From: Kitasatospora sp. SolWspMP-SS2h
GTDB lineage: Bacteria; Actinomycetota; Actinomycetes; Streptomycetales; Streptomycetaceae
Direction: 5' to 3'
DNA: 64,000 nt
Assembly: GCF_003259315.1 (NCBI RefSeq)
Contig: NZ_QLLT01000025.1
Location: 37,780 to 101,779, forward strand
Part shown: positions 1 to 8,174 of the stretch, one piece after another
Numbering within the stretch: the first letter of the stretch is position 1
How the letters are laid out: each line of letters starts with the position of its first letter
Translations under genes and position numbers: made by a program
The notes under the pieces: model-generated
The model's input: only the letters and a program-made list of their open reading frames with translations
The model's database searches: none
What the model was told of the DNA's origin: nothing

Positions 1-736
1 CGAAGGCCTTGAGGACGCGGATGCCGAGCACCGACTCCTCGACCACGGTGGCCAGGTCCCCGTTCTGGTCCTGGGCGAGCCGGGAGGCGGCCGAGTACCC
101 GGCCTCGAAGCGGCGGGTGAAGTACAGCAGCGGGATCGCCGGGAGCACGGTGATCAGGGCGAGCCGCCAGTCGAGGGCGAACATCAGGGCGGTGCCGGTC
201 AGGAAGACCGTGGAGTTGACGACCAGGAAGACCAGCGGGAAGGCCAGGAACAGCCGCAGCACGAACAGGTCCGAGGTGGCCCGGGAGAGCAACTGCCCCG
301 AGGGCCAGCGGTCGTGGAAGGAGATCGGCAGCCGCTGGAGCTTGGCGAACAGCTCGCCGCGCAGCCTGGTCTCGACCCGGGCCAGCGGGCGGGCCACGAT
401 CACCCGGCGGACGCCGAACAGCACGGCCTCGGCCACGCCGAGGAGCAGCAGCAGGCCGGCCAGCGGCCACAGGGCGGACAGCTCCCGGTGGGCGACCGGG
501 CCGTCGACGATCCGGCGCAGCACGACCGGGACGGCCAGCACGCTGAGCGAGGCGAGCCCGGCGGCGGCCATCGAGCCGAAGATCCGCCAGCGGGCCTCGC
601 GCGCGTAGGGCCACAGGCGCAGCAGCGAGCGCACCGCGGACCGGGGTGCCGGTGCGGGTGAACCGTGGGCGCCGCCTGTTGACGGTGCGTTCGAATCCGC
701 GGGGGTGGGCGGAGCGGGGTTCTGGTTCTCGGCCAT
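1..736 (-). CDS. ABC transporter permease/ATPase, N-terminal part (partial)
   Basis: Reading the minus strand from an ATG at 736 gives about 245 residues before the window edge. A Pro/Ala-rich start (MAENQNPAPPTPADSNA) is followed by a canonical type-1 ABC exporter transmembrane domain. Markers are an R-IVDGPV stretch after the first helix, RLRGELFAKLQRLPISFHDRWPSG for the intracellular loop region, and EESVLGIRVLKAF at the edge. The nucleotide-binding domain must lie outside the window, and a fused MsbA/MdlB-like half-transporter is expected. Substrate cannot be inferred. The gene is divergent from nothing in the window and lies downstream of glgX on the same strand. Confidence 0.85.
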   Translation of the reverse strand, partial: MAENQNPAPPTPADSNAPSTGGAHGSPAPAPRSAVRSLLRLWPYAREARWRIFGSMAAAGLASLSVLAVPVVLRRIVDGPVAHRELSALWPLAGLLLLLGVAEAVLFGVRRVIVARPLARVETRLRGELFAKLQRLPISFHDRWPSGQLLSRATSDLFVLRLFLAFPLVFLVVNSTVFLTGTALMFALDWRLALITVLPAIPLLYFTRRFEAGYSAASRLAQDQNGDLATVVEESVLGIRVLKAF

Positions 737-828
737 CGCCGAGAGGGTAGGCCGTCCCGCCGACATTTCTCATCCGGTTTTTTGCCCCTGTCGGCGAGAA
801 CCGGCCGGGCCGCGGGGGCCCCGCGCGG

Positions 829-3030
829 TCAGCCGGCCGTCAGCAGCACCGCCGAACGGCCCGTCAGCAGCACCTCCGCCACCGGCACGGCGTCCGGCGG
901 GCCGGCCAGCGCGGTGTCCAGCAGCGGCACGTGCGGGGCGGGCAGCGTGAAGCGCCGCGGCTCGGGGGCGGCGTTCAGCAGCAGCAGGAAGTCGGCGTCC
1001 CGCACCTCCCGGCCCCGCTGGTCGCGCTCGGAGATCGCGCCGCCGGACAGCCGCATCGCCAGCGCCTGCCCCGGCGAGAACCAGTCCGCGTCGGTCATCT
1101 CGGTGCCCGCCGGGGTCAGCCAGGTGAGGTCCCGCTGCCCGTCCGGCCCGGCCGGGCGGCCGGAGAAGAACGCCCGCTGCCGCAGCACCGGGTGCGCCCG
1201 GCGCAGGTGCACCAGCCTGGCGGTCAGCTCGGCCAGCGAGCGCCAGTCCGGATCGTCCAGCAGCGACCAGTCCACCCAGCCGGTCTCGTTGTCCTGGCAG
1301 TACGCGTTGTTGTTGCCGCCCTGGGTGCGGCCCATCTCGTCGCCCGCGGTGATCATCGGCACCCCGCTGGAGAGCAGCAGCGTGGTCAGCAGGTTGCGCA
1401 GCTGGCGCACCCGCAGCGAGCGGACCGCCGGGTCGTCGCTCTCGCCCTCCGCGCCGTGGTTCCAGGACCGGTTGTCGTCGGTGCCGTCCCGGTTGTCCTC
1501 GCCGTTGGCCCCGTTGTGCTTGCGGTCGTAGCTGACCAGGTCGCGCAGGGTGAAGCCGTCGTGCGCGGTGACGAAGTTGACCGAGGCGTACGGGCGGCGG
1601 CCGCCGCGCTGGTACAGGTCGGAGGAGCCGGAGAGCCGGGTGGCCAGCTCCCGGACGTCCGGCCGGGCGCCGCGCCAGAAGTCCCGGACGGTGTCCCGGT
1701 AGTGGTCGTTCCACTCGCCCCACAGCGGCGGGAAGCCGCCCACCTGGTAGCCGCCCGGGCCGACGTCCCACGGCTCGGCGATCAGCTTCACCCGGCTGAG
1801 CAGCGGGTCCTGGGAGACCGCGGCGAGGAACGGGTGCTCCATCTCCACGCCGTCCGCGCCGCGGGCCAGCGCCGCCGCCAGGTCGAACCGGAAGCCGTCC
1901 ACGCCCATCTCGGCCACCCAGTACCGCAGCGAGTCGGTGATCAGCCGGATCACCTGCGGACGGCGGGTGTCCAGCGTGTTGCCGCAGCCGGTGTAGTCCG
2001 CGTAGCCGCGCCGGGAGCGGTCCGGCCGGTAGTAGCCGGTGTTGTCGATGCCGCGGAAGGAGAGCGCCGGGCCCATCACGCCCTGCTCGGCCGTGTGGTT
2101 GTAGACCACGTCGAGGATCACCTCGATGCCCGCGGCGTGCAGCGCCCGCACCATCCGCTTGAACTCGCCGACCTGCTGGCCCCGGCTGCCGCCCGCCGCG
2201 TAGCCCGCGTGCGGGGCGAAGTAGCCGAGCGTGTTGTAGCCCCAGTAGTTGACCAGCCCGCGGGCCTGCAGGTGGTCCTCGCTGACGTGGTGGTGCACCG
2301 GCAGCAGCTCCACCGCCGTCACCCCCAGCCCGGTCAGGTGCGCGACCGCCGCCGGGTGCGCCAGCCCCGCGTAGGTGCCGCGCAGCTCGGGCGGCACCTC
2401 CGGGTGGCGCATGGTGAAGCCGCGCACGTGCAGCTCGTACAGCACCGTCTCGGCCCAGGGCGTCTTCGGCCGCTGGTCGTCGTACCAGTCGTCGGCGTCG
2501 TCCACCACCACGGCCTTGGGCACGTACGGCGCGGAGTCCCGGTCGTCCCGGACGGTGTCCGCCACGTCCCGCTCGGGCCAGTTGCGGACGGCCGCGCAGG
2601 TCGCGTCGTGGGCCGTGTAGGCGCCGTCGATCGCCCGGGCGTACGGGTCGAGCAGCAGCTTGGCGGGATTGTGCCGGGCGCCGGTCCACGGGTCCCACCG
2701 GCCGTGCACCCGGAAGCCGTAGCGGGTGCCGGGCAGCACGCCCGGCAGGTAGCCGTGCCAGGTCTGGTACGTCTGCTCGGTCAGCCGGTGCCGGCTCTCC
2801 CGGCCGCGCTCGTCGAACAGGCACAGGTCGACCGCCTCGGCCTGCGGGGCCCAGAGCGCGAAGTTGGTGCCCCGGCCGCCCTCCGGGTCGGTGCGGAACC
2901 GGGCGCCCAGCGGCTGCCAGTTGCCCGGCCACGGCGGCGCGGCGTCCGGCCGGGGCGCCGCGCCGTCCCACCGGGCGGCCGACCGCGCCTGACGGGCCGT
3001 GCCCGCATCCAGCTCCTGCCACGCCGTCAT
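829..3030 (-). CDS. glgX: Glycogen debranching enzyme GlgX
   Basis: GlgX hydrolyses alpha-1,6 branch points in glycogen or limit dextrins in the cytoplasm. The product is 733 aa from the ATG at 3030, chosen because GGGAGG lies 6 nt upstream; a longer reading to 3126 has no such site. An N-terminal CBM48-like domain (residues about 25-130, NWQPLGARF then FALWAPQAEAVDLCLFD) precedes a GH13 barrel. The barrel carries the catalytic signatures DGFRFDLA (nucleophile Asp), LIAEPWD (acid/base Glu) and FVTAHDG (third Asp), followed by a C-terminal beta domain. Length is usual for bacterial GlgX. A TreX-type name is possible because the two families overlap. Confidence 0.93.
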   Translation of the reverse strand: MTAWQELDAGTARQARSAARWDGAAPRPDAAPPWPGNWQPLGARFRTDPEGGRGTNFALWAPQAEAVDLCLFDERGRESRHRLTEQTYQTWHGYLPGVLPGTRYGFRVHGRWDPWTGARHNPAKLLLDPYARAIDGAYTAHDATCAAVRNWPERDVADTVRDDRDSAPYVPKAVVVDDADDWYDDQRPKTPWAETVLYELHVRGFTMRHPEVPPELRGTYAGLAHPAAVAHLTGLGVTAVELLPVHHHVSEDHLQARGLVNYWGYNTLGYFAPHAGYAAGGSRGQQVGEFKRMVRALHAAGIEVILDVVYNHTAEQGVMGPALSFRGIDNTGYYRPDRSRRGYADYTGCGNTLDTRRPQVIRLITDSLRYWVAEMGVDGFRFDLAAALARGADGVEMEHPFLAAVSQDPLLSRVKLIAEPWDVGPGGYQVGGFPPLWGEWNDHYRDTVRDFWRGARPDVRELATRLSGSSDLYQRGGRRPYASVNFVTAHDGFTLRDLVSYDRKHNGANGEDNRDGTDDNRSWNHGAEGESDDPAVRSLRVRQLRNLLTTLLLSSGVPMITAGDEMGRTQGGNNNAYCQDNETGWVDWSLLDDPDWRSLAELTARLVHLRRAHPVLRQRAFFSGRPAGPDGQRDLTWLTPAGTEMTDADWFSPGQALAMRLSGGAISERDQRGREVRDADFLLLLNAAPEPRRFTLPAPHVPLLDTALAGPPDAVPVAEVLLTGRSAVLLTAG

Positions 3031-3266
3031 GGCGAACCTCCCAGCCGTCCGGGGGCCCGTCCCCGTTCTTCCCGTTGTTCCCTGTCCGACGGCCCGCGTC
3101 ACCCCGGGCCGAGCGGCGTGACGCACCGTGATCGATCATGTGCCCAGCGGAGCCGGGTGCGGAAACCATCCGGTCGTGTCCGCGCGGCGGAATCGACCGT
3201 CGGGTCCGGTACGGGGTGGTATCGGAGAAGATGTCGGACGGACGTCAGGCGAGGACGGAGGACGGC

Positions 3267-4484
3267 ATGCGCGCCGCGGTACGGCTCTGGACCCGGCGGG
3301 CGGCGGCGCTCGCCCTGGTGCTGCTGACCGGCTGCTCCGGCGGTGGCGGTGGTGGCGACGGCGGCGACCGGCCGCCGGGCGGCGCGGCCGCCCCGCCGCC
3401 GGTCTCCCGGGCCCGGCTCGCGGTGCGGCCCGCCGACGGCGCGCGGGACGTCCCGGCCGACGGCCCGGTGCGGGTCGAGGTCGACGGCGGCCGGCTGCTG
3501 ACCGTCCGGCTCGCCGACGACCGGGGCGCCGCCGTCCCCGGCACCCTCACCGCCGACGGCACCCGCTGGACGGCCGACCGCCGGCTGGCCACCGCCACCG
3601 GGTACACCCTGGACGCGGTCGCCGAGGACGCGGACGGCCTGCGCGCCGCCCGGCACGCGGCCTTCGCCACCGCCGCCCCCGCGCACACCTTCGTCGGCTC
3701 CTCCACCCCCGGGGACGGCTCCACCGTCGGCGTCGGCATGCCGGTCTCGCTGCGCTTCTCGCACCCGATCGCGGACCGCGCCGCGGTGGAGCGGGCCGTC
3801 GCGGTGGTCTCCGACCCGCCGCTGGAGATCGCCCCGCACTGGTTCGGCGACCGGCGGCTGGACTTCCGCCCCGCCGCGTACTGGCCGGCCGGCACCCGGG
3901 TCACCCTGCGGCTGCGGCTCAGGGACGTCGAGGGCGCGCCCGGCTACCTCGGCACCCAGGACGAGGACGTGCACTTCACCGTCGGCCGCGCGCTGGTGGC
4001 CGTCGTCGACCTGGACGCGCACACCATGGCGGTCCGCCGGGACGGCGAGCTGCTGCGGGTGCTGCCGGTCAGCGGCGGCAGCCCCGGGCACCCCACCTAC
4101 CTGGGCACCATGGTGGTCTCCGAACGCCACGAGGTGACCAGGATGGACTCGCGGACCGTCGGCCTCGGCGACGCGTACGACATCGCGGACGTCCCGCACG
4201 CGCTGCGGCTGACCGCCTCCGGCACCTTCGTGCACGGCAACTACTGGAGCGACCCGGCGGTCTTCGGCGCCGCCAACACCAGCCACGGCTGCATCGGCCT
4301 GCCCGACGCCAGGGGCGGCTCCGCCGACTCCCCGGCCGGCTGGCTCTACGCGCACACCCGCACCGGCGACGTGGTGGAGGTGCGCGGCTCCCGCGGCGAG
4401 CGGGTCGCCCCCGACAACGGCCTCTCCGACTGGAACCTGGACTGGCGGCAGTGGACGGCGGGCAGCGCGACGGGAGTTCACTGA
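3267..4484 (+). CDS. L,D-transpeptidase lipoprotein (copy 1 of 3)
   Basis: Predicted L,D-transpeptidase making 3-3 crosslinks in peptidoglycan, anchored outside the membrane. The product is 405 aa from the ATG at 3267 (GGAGGAC just upstream); an in-frame ATG at 3231 is an alternative. A lipoprotein signal ends in LVLLTGC and is followed by a Gly/Pro linker. Two Ig-like domains (about 50-250) come before a YkuD domain with the catalytic motif SHGCIGLPD and an upstream His in HGNYW. It is the first of three tandem paralogues and is the most divergent, lacking the STNDNIAD-type segment of copies 2 and 3. It is divergent from glgX across a 236-bp gap. Confidence 0.9.
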   Translation: MRAAVRLWTRRAAALALVLLTGCSGGGGGGDGGDRPPGGAAAPPPVSRARLAVRPADGARDVPADGPVRVEVDGGRLLTVRLADDRGAAVPGTLTADGTRWTADRRLATATGYTLDAVAEDADGLRAARHAAFATAAPAHTFVGSSTPGDGSTVGVGMPVSLRFSHPIADRAAVERAVAVVSDPPLEIAPHWFGDRRLDFRPAAYWPAGTRVTLRLRLRDVEGAPGYLGTQDEDVHFTVGRALVAVVDLDAHTMAVRRDGELLRVLPVSGGSPGHPTYLGTMVVSERHEVTRMDSRTVGLGDAYDIADVPHALRLTASGTFVHGNYWSDPAVFGAANTSHGCIGLPDARGGSADSPAGWLYAHTRTGDVVEVRGSRGERVAPDNGLSDWNLDWRQWTAGSATGVH

Positions 4485-4650
4485 ACGCGCACCCGGCTCC
4501 CGCCGAAGATTCACCCGGCCGGGCCGGTTATCCTGGCCGCGCGCGACCGGAGTCGAACAGCGCGGGCACCGGATCGCGGTCGGCCCGGTGCAACCGATCC
4601 CGGGCACGGGCACGTGTACGCGATGGGAACACCGGGAGGGGAGCAGCGCA

Positions 4651-5904
4651 GTGGAGACGGTTCACGGGACCTGGGCCGTGGCGGGACGCGGACGCCGGGC
4701 CGGGCGGGCGGCGGCGGCCCTGCTGGTGGGCGGCGTACTGCTGCTCGGCACGGCCTGCAACGGCGACGGCGGCGGCGGGTCGACGGACGCCAAGGGCACG
4801 GCGGGCGGCGGGAGTCCGTCCTCCTCCGCGTCCGACCCCACCCCGAAGGTCTCGACCGCGCAGCTGACCGTCACCCCGGCCAACGGGGCCACCGACGTGC
4901 AGCCGAAGGACGGCCTGCAGGTGGCGGTGGCGAGCGGGAAGCTCACCAGCGTCGAGGTCACCGACAAGAACGGCAAGGCGGTGGACGGCAAGATCTCCGA
5001 CGACGGCCTGAGCTGGAAGCCCGCCGGCCAGCTGGCCGTCGGCACCACCTACACGGTCGCCGCGCAGGCGGTGGACGCGGCCGGGCTGGTGGCCGCCTCG
5101 ACCACCAGCTTCACCACGCTGACCCCGGCGAAGACCGCCTCGACCAACGACAACATCGCCGACAACGGCACCTACGGCGTCGGCATGATCGTCTCGGTCA
5201 GCTTCGGCAAGCCGATCAAGAACAAGGACGCGGTGCTGGCGGGCATCAGCGTCACCGGCTCCGACGGCACGGTGGCCAAGGGCCACTGGTTCACCAACCA
5301 GCGGCTGGACTTCCGGCCGGAGCAGTTCTGGAAGCCGGGCACCAAGGTGACGGTCAAGTACCGCCTGAAGAACGTCGAGGTGGCCCCCGGCGTGTACGGC
5401 GACATCGACAAGGACGAGCCGTTCACCATCGGCCGCTACCAGGTCTCCACGGTCGACGCGGCGGCCCACACCATGACGGTGGACCACGGCGGCGGCAAGA
5501 CCGAGAGCATCCCGATCACGGCCGGCAACGACCAGAACGCGTCCTGGAACGGCACCATGGTGATCTCCTCCAAGGAGAAGGTCACCCGGATGAACTCGGC
5601 CACCGTCTCCAACGTCAAGGGCGACGAGTACGACGTCCCGGACGTGCCGCACGCGATGCGCCTGACCAGTACCGGCACCTACGTGCACGGCAACTACTGG
5701 AGCACCGCCTTCGGCAAGTCCAACGCCAGCCACGGCTGCGTCGGCATGGCCGACGTCAAGGGCGGCGGCGACAGCACGGCGGCGGGCAAGTTCTTCAACT
5801 CCTCGATCATCGGGGACGTGGTGCGGATCAAGAACTCCAAGGGCCAGACCGTCGCCGGCGACAACGGCTGGAGCGGCTGGACCGTCCCGTGGAGCAAGTG
5901 GTAG
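4651..5904 (+). CDS. L,D-transpeptidase lipoprotein (copy 2 of 3)
   Basis: Paralogue of the preceding gene with the same predicted role of cross-linking peptidoglycan at the cell surface. The GTG at 4651 is preferred because GGGAGGGG lies about 8 nt upstream, giving 417 aa; the upstream ATG at 4588 would add 21 residues before the signal peptide. The lipobox is LLGTAC. Ig-like domains run from about residue 60 to 270, and the YkuD domain has HGNYWS and the catalytic SHGCVGMAD. It has its own ribosome binding site and a 166-bp upstream gap, so it may be transcribed separately. It is more similar to copy 3 than to copy 1 (GTYGVGMIVSVSF versus GTYGVGMIVSVRF). Confidence 0.9.
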   Translation: METVHGTWAVAGRGRRAGRAAAALLVGGVLLLGTACNGDGGGGSTDAKGTAGGGSPSSSASDPTPKVSTAQLTVTPANGATDVQPKDGLQVAVASGKLTSVEVTDKNGKAVDGKISDDGLSWKPAGQLAVGTTYTVAAQAVDAAGLVAASTTSFTTLTPAKTASTNDNIADNGTYGVGMIVSVSFGKPIKNKDAVLAGISVTGSDGTVAKGHWFTNQRLDFRPEQFWKPGTKVTVKYRLKNVEVAPGVYGDIDKDEPFTIGRYQVSTVDAAAHTMTVDHGGGKTESIPITAGNDQNASWNGTMVISSKEKVTRMNSATVSNVKGDEYDVPDVPHAMRLTSTGTYVHGNYWSTAFGKSNASHGCVGMADVKGGGDSTAAGKFFNSSIIGDVVRIKNSKGQTVAGDNGWSGWTVPWSKW

Positions 5905-6079
5905 CCGACGGCCCGCTCGTACGCACGGCCCGCACGGCCCGGTGGTCACCCGACCGCCGGGCCGTGGTCCGTTCGTGACCGGACCGGGACACTCGGATCG
6001 CAACGTTTCCGGTCCCCGATCCGTCATATCAAGCGAAAGTCCTGTCAGCGGACAGGCGGGTGACTGGGGAGAGCGGAAC

Positions 6080-7282
6080 GTGAAGGCGATGCGCGGGGCA
6101 CATGTGGCGGGGGCGCTCGCGGGCGCCCTGGTGCTGATGACCACGGCCGGATGCAGCTCCGGCGCGGCGAAGCCGGACGGCCCCAAGGGCACGGCCGGCG
6201 CCACGGCCGGCGAGAGCAAGCCGGCGGCGTCGGCCGCCACCATCGCCATCGCGCCCGCCGACGGCGCCACCGGGGTCAAGCCGACCGGCGAGGTCAAGGT
6301 GACGGCCACGGCCGGGAAGCTCACCTCGGTCAAGGTCACCGGCCCGGACGGCGTCGAGGTGCCCGGCCAGATCGCCGCCGACGGCAGCTGGGCCCCCACC
6401 GGCAGCCTCCTGGTGGCCACCGCCTACACCGTGGACGCGCTCGCCGAGGACGACAAGGGCGTGGTCGCCAACGCGCGCTCCGGCTTCACCACCCTCACCC
6501 CCGACAAGGAGGCCGGCACCAGCGACAACATCGCGGACGCCGGCACCTACGGCGTCGGCATGATCGTCTCGGTGCGGTTCAAGCGGTCCGTGGTGAACAA
6601 GGACGCGGTCAAGGCCGGCATCACCTTCGAGACCTCCGACGGCACCGAGGTCCGCGGCCACTGGGTCAACGACAAGCGGATCGACTTCCGGCCGGAGAAC
6701 TACTGGAACGCCGACACCAAGGTCACCATCCACTACAAGCTCAAGAATGTGGAGACCGCGCCCGGCGTGTACGGCGACGTGGACAAGGACGAGCCGTTCA
6801 CCATCGGCCGCTCGCAGGTCTCCACCGTGGACGTCAACACCCACCGGATGTCGGTGGTCCGGGACGGCCGGCAGACCGACACCGTCGAGTTCACGGCCGG
6901 CAAGCCCGGCTACGACACCTGGAACGGCGTCATGGTGGTCGAGGCGTTGGAGGGCACCACCCGGATGACCTCCAACGGCGTCACCAAGGAGGGCTCCGGC
7001 GACGAGTACGACCTGGTGGTTCCGCACGCCATGAGGTTGACGGACTCCGGCACCTACGTGCACGGCAACTCGTGGAGCGCGGGCGTGATCGGCCGCTCCA
7101 ACGGCAGCCACGGCTGCATCGGCGTCACCGACACCGCCAAGGGCGGCGACGACACCCCGGCGGGCAAGCTCTACAACTCCAGCATGGTCGGGGACGTGTT
7201 CAAGGTGGTCAACTCCAAGGGCGCGACCGTCTCGATCGACAACGGCCTGGGCGGGTGGAACACCCCCTGGGCGCAGTGGTGA
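6080..7282 (+). CDS. L,D-transpeptidase lipoprotein (copy 3 of 3)
   Basis: Third tandem L,D-transpeptidase. The GTG at 6080 is used because GGGGAGAG lies about 8 nt upstream (400 aa); the in-frame ATG at 6089 is the alternative. The signal ends in the lipobox TTAGC. Two Ig-like domains follow, then a YkuD catalytic domain with HGNSWS and SHGCIGVTD. Shared segments with copy 2, such as NIADAGTYGVGMIVSV and YGDVDKDEPFTIGR, show recent duplication. All three catalytic Cys/His sets are intact, so all are probably active. Specialisation may lie in the signal linker or in timing of expression. Confidence 0.9.
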   Translation: MKAMRGAHVAGALAGALVLMTTAGCSSGAAKPDGPKGTAGATAGESKPAASAATIAIAPADGATGVKPTGEVKVTATAGKLTSVKVTGPDGVEVPGQIAADGSWAPTGSLLVATAYTVDALAEDDKGVVANARSGFTTLTPDKEAGTSDNIADAGTYGVGMIVSVRFKRSVVNKDAVKAGITFETSDGTEVRGHWVNDKRIDFRPENYWNADTKVTIHYKLKNVETAPGVYGDVDKDEPFTIGRSQVSTVDVNTHRMSVVRDGRQTDTVEFTAGKPGYDTWNGVMVVEALEGTTRMTSNGVTKEGSGDEYDLVVPHAMRLTDSGTYVHGNSWSAGVIGRSNGSHGCIGVTDTAKGGDDTPAGKLYNSSMVGDVFKVVNSKGATVSIDNGLGGWNTPWAQW

Positions 7283-7373
7283 CGCCCGGGCGTCCGTTCG
7301 GTTGCTGGCGGCATATGCCAAATGAATAGTGATCGTTTGCTCATTGTCCGTACGCGGCCGCTCGCGTTCCGCA

Positions 7374-7955
7374 ATGATGGGGCGCATGGCGGCATGGGGC
7401 GAAGCAGAGCGGTCATCACTTCCGGTGTCCGGCAGGCGTGGTGACGATCCGTCAGTGATCGGCGCCGGCGTGGTGCTGGCCGACCTGGAGCGGCTGACGC
7501 CGGAGGAGATGGAGCACCTCTTCTTCGGCGTCCTCAGCGATCCCGACGCCGCGGAGGAGGTGCGGCTGCCCTCCCGCCCGGAGTCGGCCAAGGTGGCCCG
7601 CCGGCTGGTCCTCTCGGTCTTACGGACGTGGAAACTCCACCAGCTGCTGGAGGCCGGGGAGTTGCTCACGGGCGAACTGGTGGCCAACGCCGTCCGGCAC
7701 GCGGGCGGCCGGATGATCGGACTCAAGGTGACCCGCCGCCCCGGCTGGCTGCGGGTCGAGGTCCGGGACTCCTCGCGCGCCCTGCCCTGCCTGATCCGGG
7801 CCCCCGAGGTCGGCTACCAGAACGGCCACGGCCTGCGGCTGGTGGAGTCGCTCGCCGACCGCTGGGGCGCCGACCTGCTGCCGCGCGGCAAGGGCGTCTG
7901 GTTCGAGATCAGGATCCGCGAGCGGGCCGCCGCCATCGCCGCCGCCGCACTCTGA
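7374..7955 (+). CDS. ATP-binding anti-sigma-type regulatory protein (HATPase, RsbW-like)
   Basis: A small HATPase_c protein of the RsbW/SpoIIAB-like group abundant in streptomycetes, likely a regulator of a sigma factor or its antagonist. The product is 193 aa from the ATG at 7374; ATGs at 7377 and 7386 are equally possible because no strong ribosome site decides. Motifs are the N-box in ELVANAVRHAG (about residues 95-105), VEVRDSS, and the G-box in NGHGLRLVESLADRWG. The Leu in SVLRTW is encoded by TTA (7620-7622), the only in-frame TTA I found in the window, so translation should need the bldA tRNA. The neighbours do not reveal its target. Confidence 0.85.
   Translation: MMGRMAAWGEAERSSLPVSGRRGDDPSVIGAGVVLADLERLTPEEMEHLFFGVLSDPDAAEEVRLPSRPESAKVARRLVLSVLRTWKLHQLLEAGELLTGELVANAVRHAGGRMIGLKVTRRPGWLRVEVRDSSRALPCLIRAPEVGYQNGHGLRLVESLADRWGADLLPRGKGVWFEIRIRERAAAIAAAAL
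7620..7622 (+). promoter_or_regulatory. In-frame TTA (bldA-dependent) leucine codon
   Basis: The codon reads in frame with the HATPase gene at 7374 (97 codons after 7329). In streptomycetes TTA codons are translated efficiently only when the developmental tRNA-Leu(UUA), bldA, is available. This places the gene under late or developmental translational control if the host has a normal bldA system. Confidence 0.7.
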
Positions 7956-8121
7956 GCCCGCCCCGCCGTCTGCCTGGTATGTGAAGGTGAAGTGAACCAC
8001 AGGCCTTGGTTTCGATTTTGTCGGCCGGTTCATAGCATGCGATAGTCATGCACGTCGGGCAGCACAACCCGACGCCTCCCCTCCGCCGGCACGCACCCCC
8101 TTGGCCGCCGTAGGACGCACA

Positions 8122-8159
8122 GGGGCCCCGGACCGCGCACCACCGCGGACAGGGGCCCC
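8122..8159 (-). terminator. Hairpin downstream of sdaA with a 12-bp direct repeat
   Basis: The 12-mer ACAGGGGCCCCG occurs at 8119-8130 and 8149-8160. Each copy contains the palindrome GGGGCCCC, and between them CCGCG and CGCGG can pair. Read on the minus strand, this lies 16-53 nt after the sdaA stop and could fold as a terminator, though there is no T run. It also faces the plus-strand HATPase gene, so it may serve both convergent units. Confidence 0.45.
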
Positions 8160-8174
8160 GTACCGTTTCCGGGG

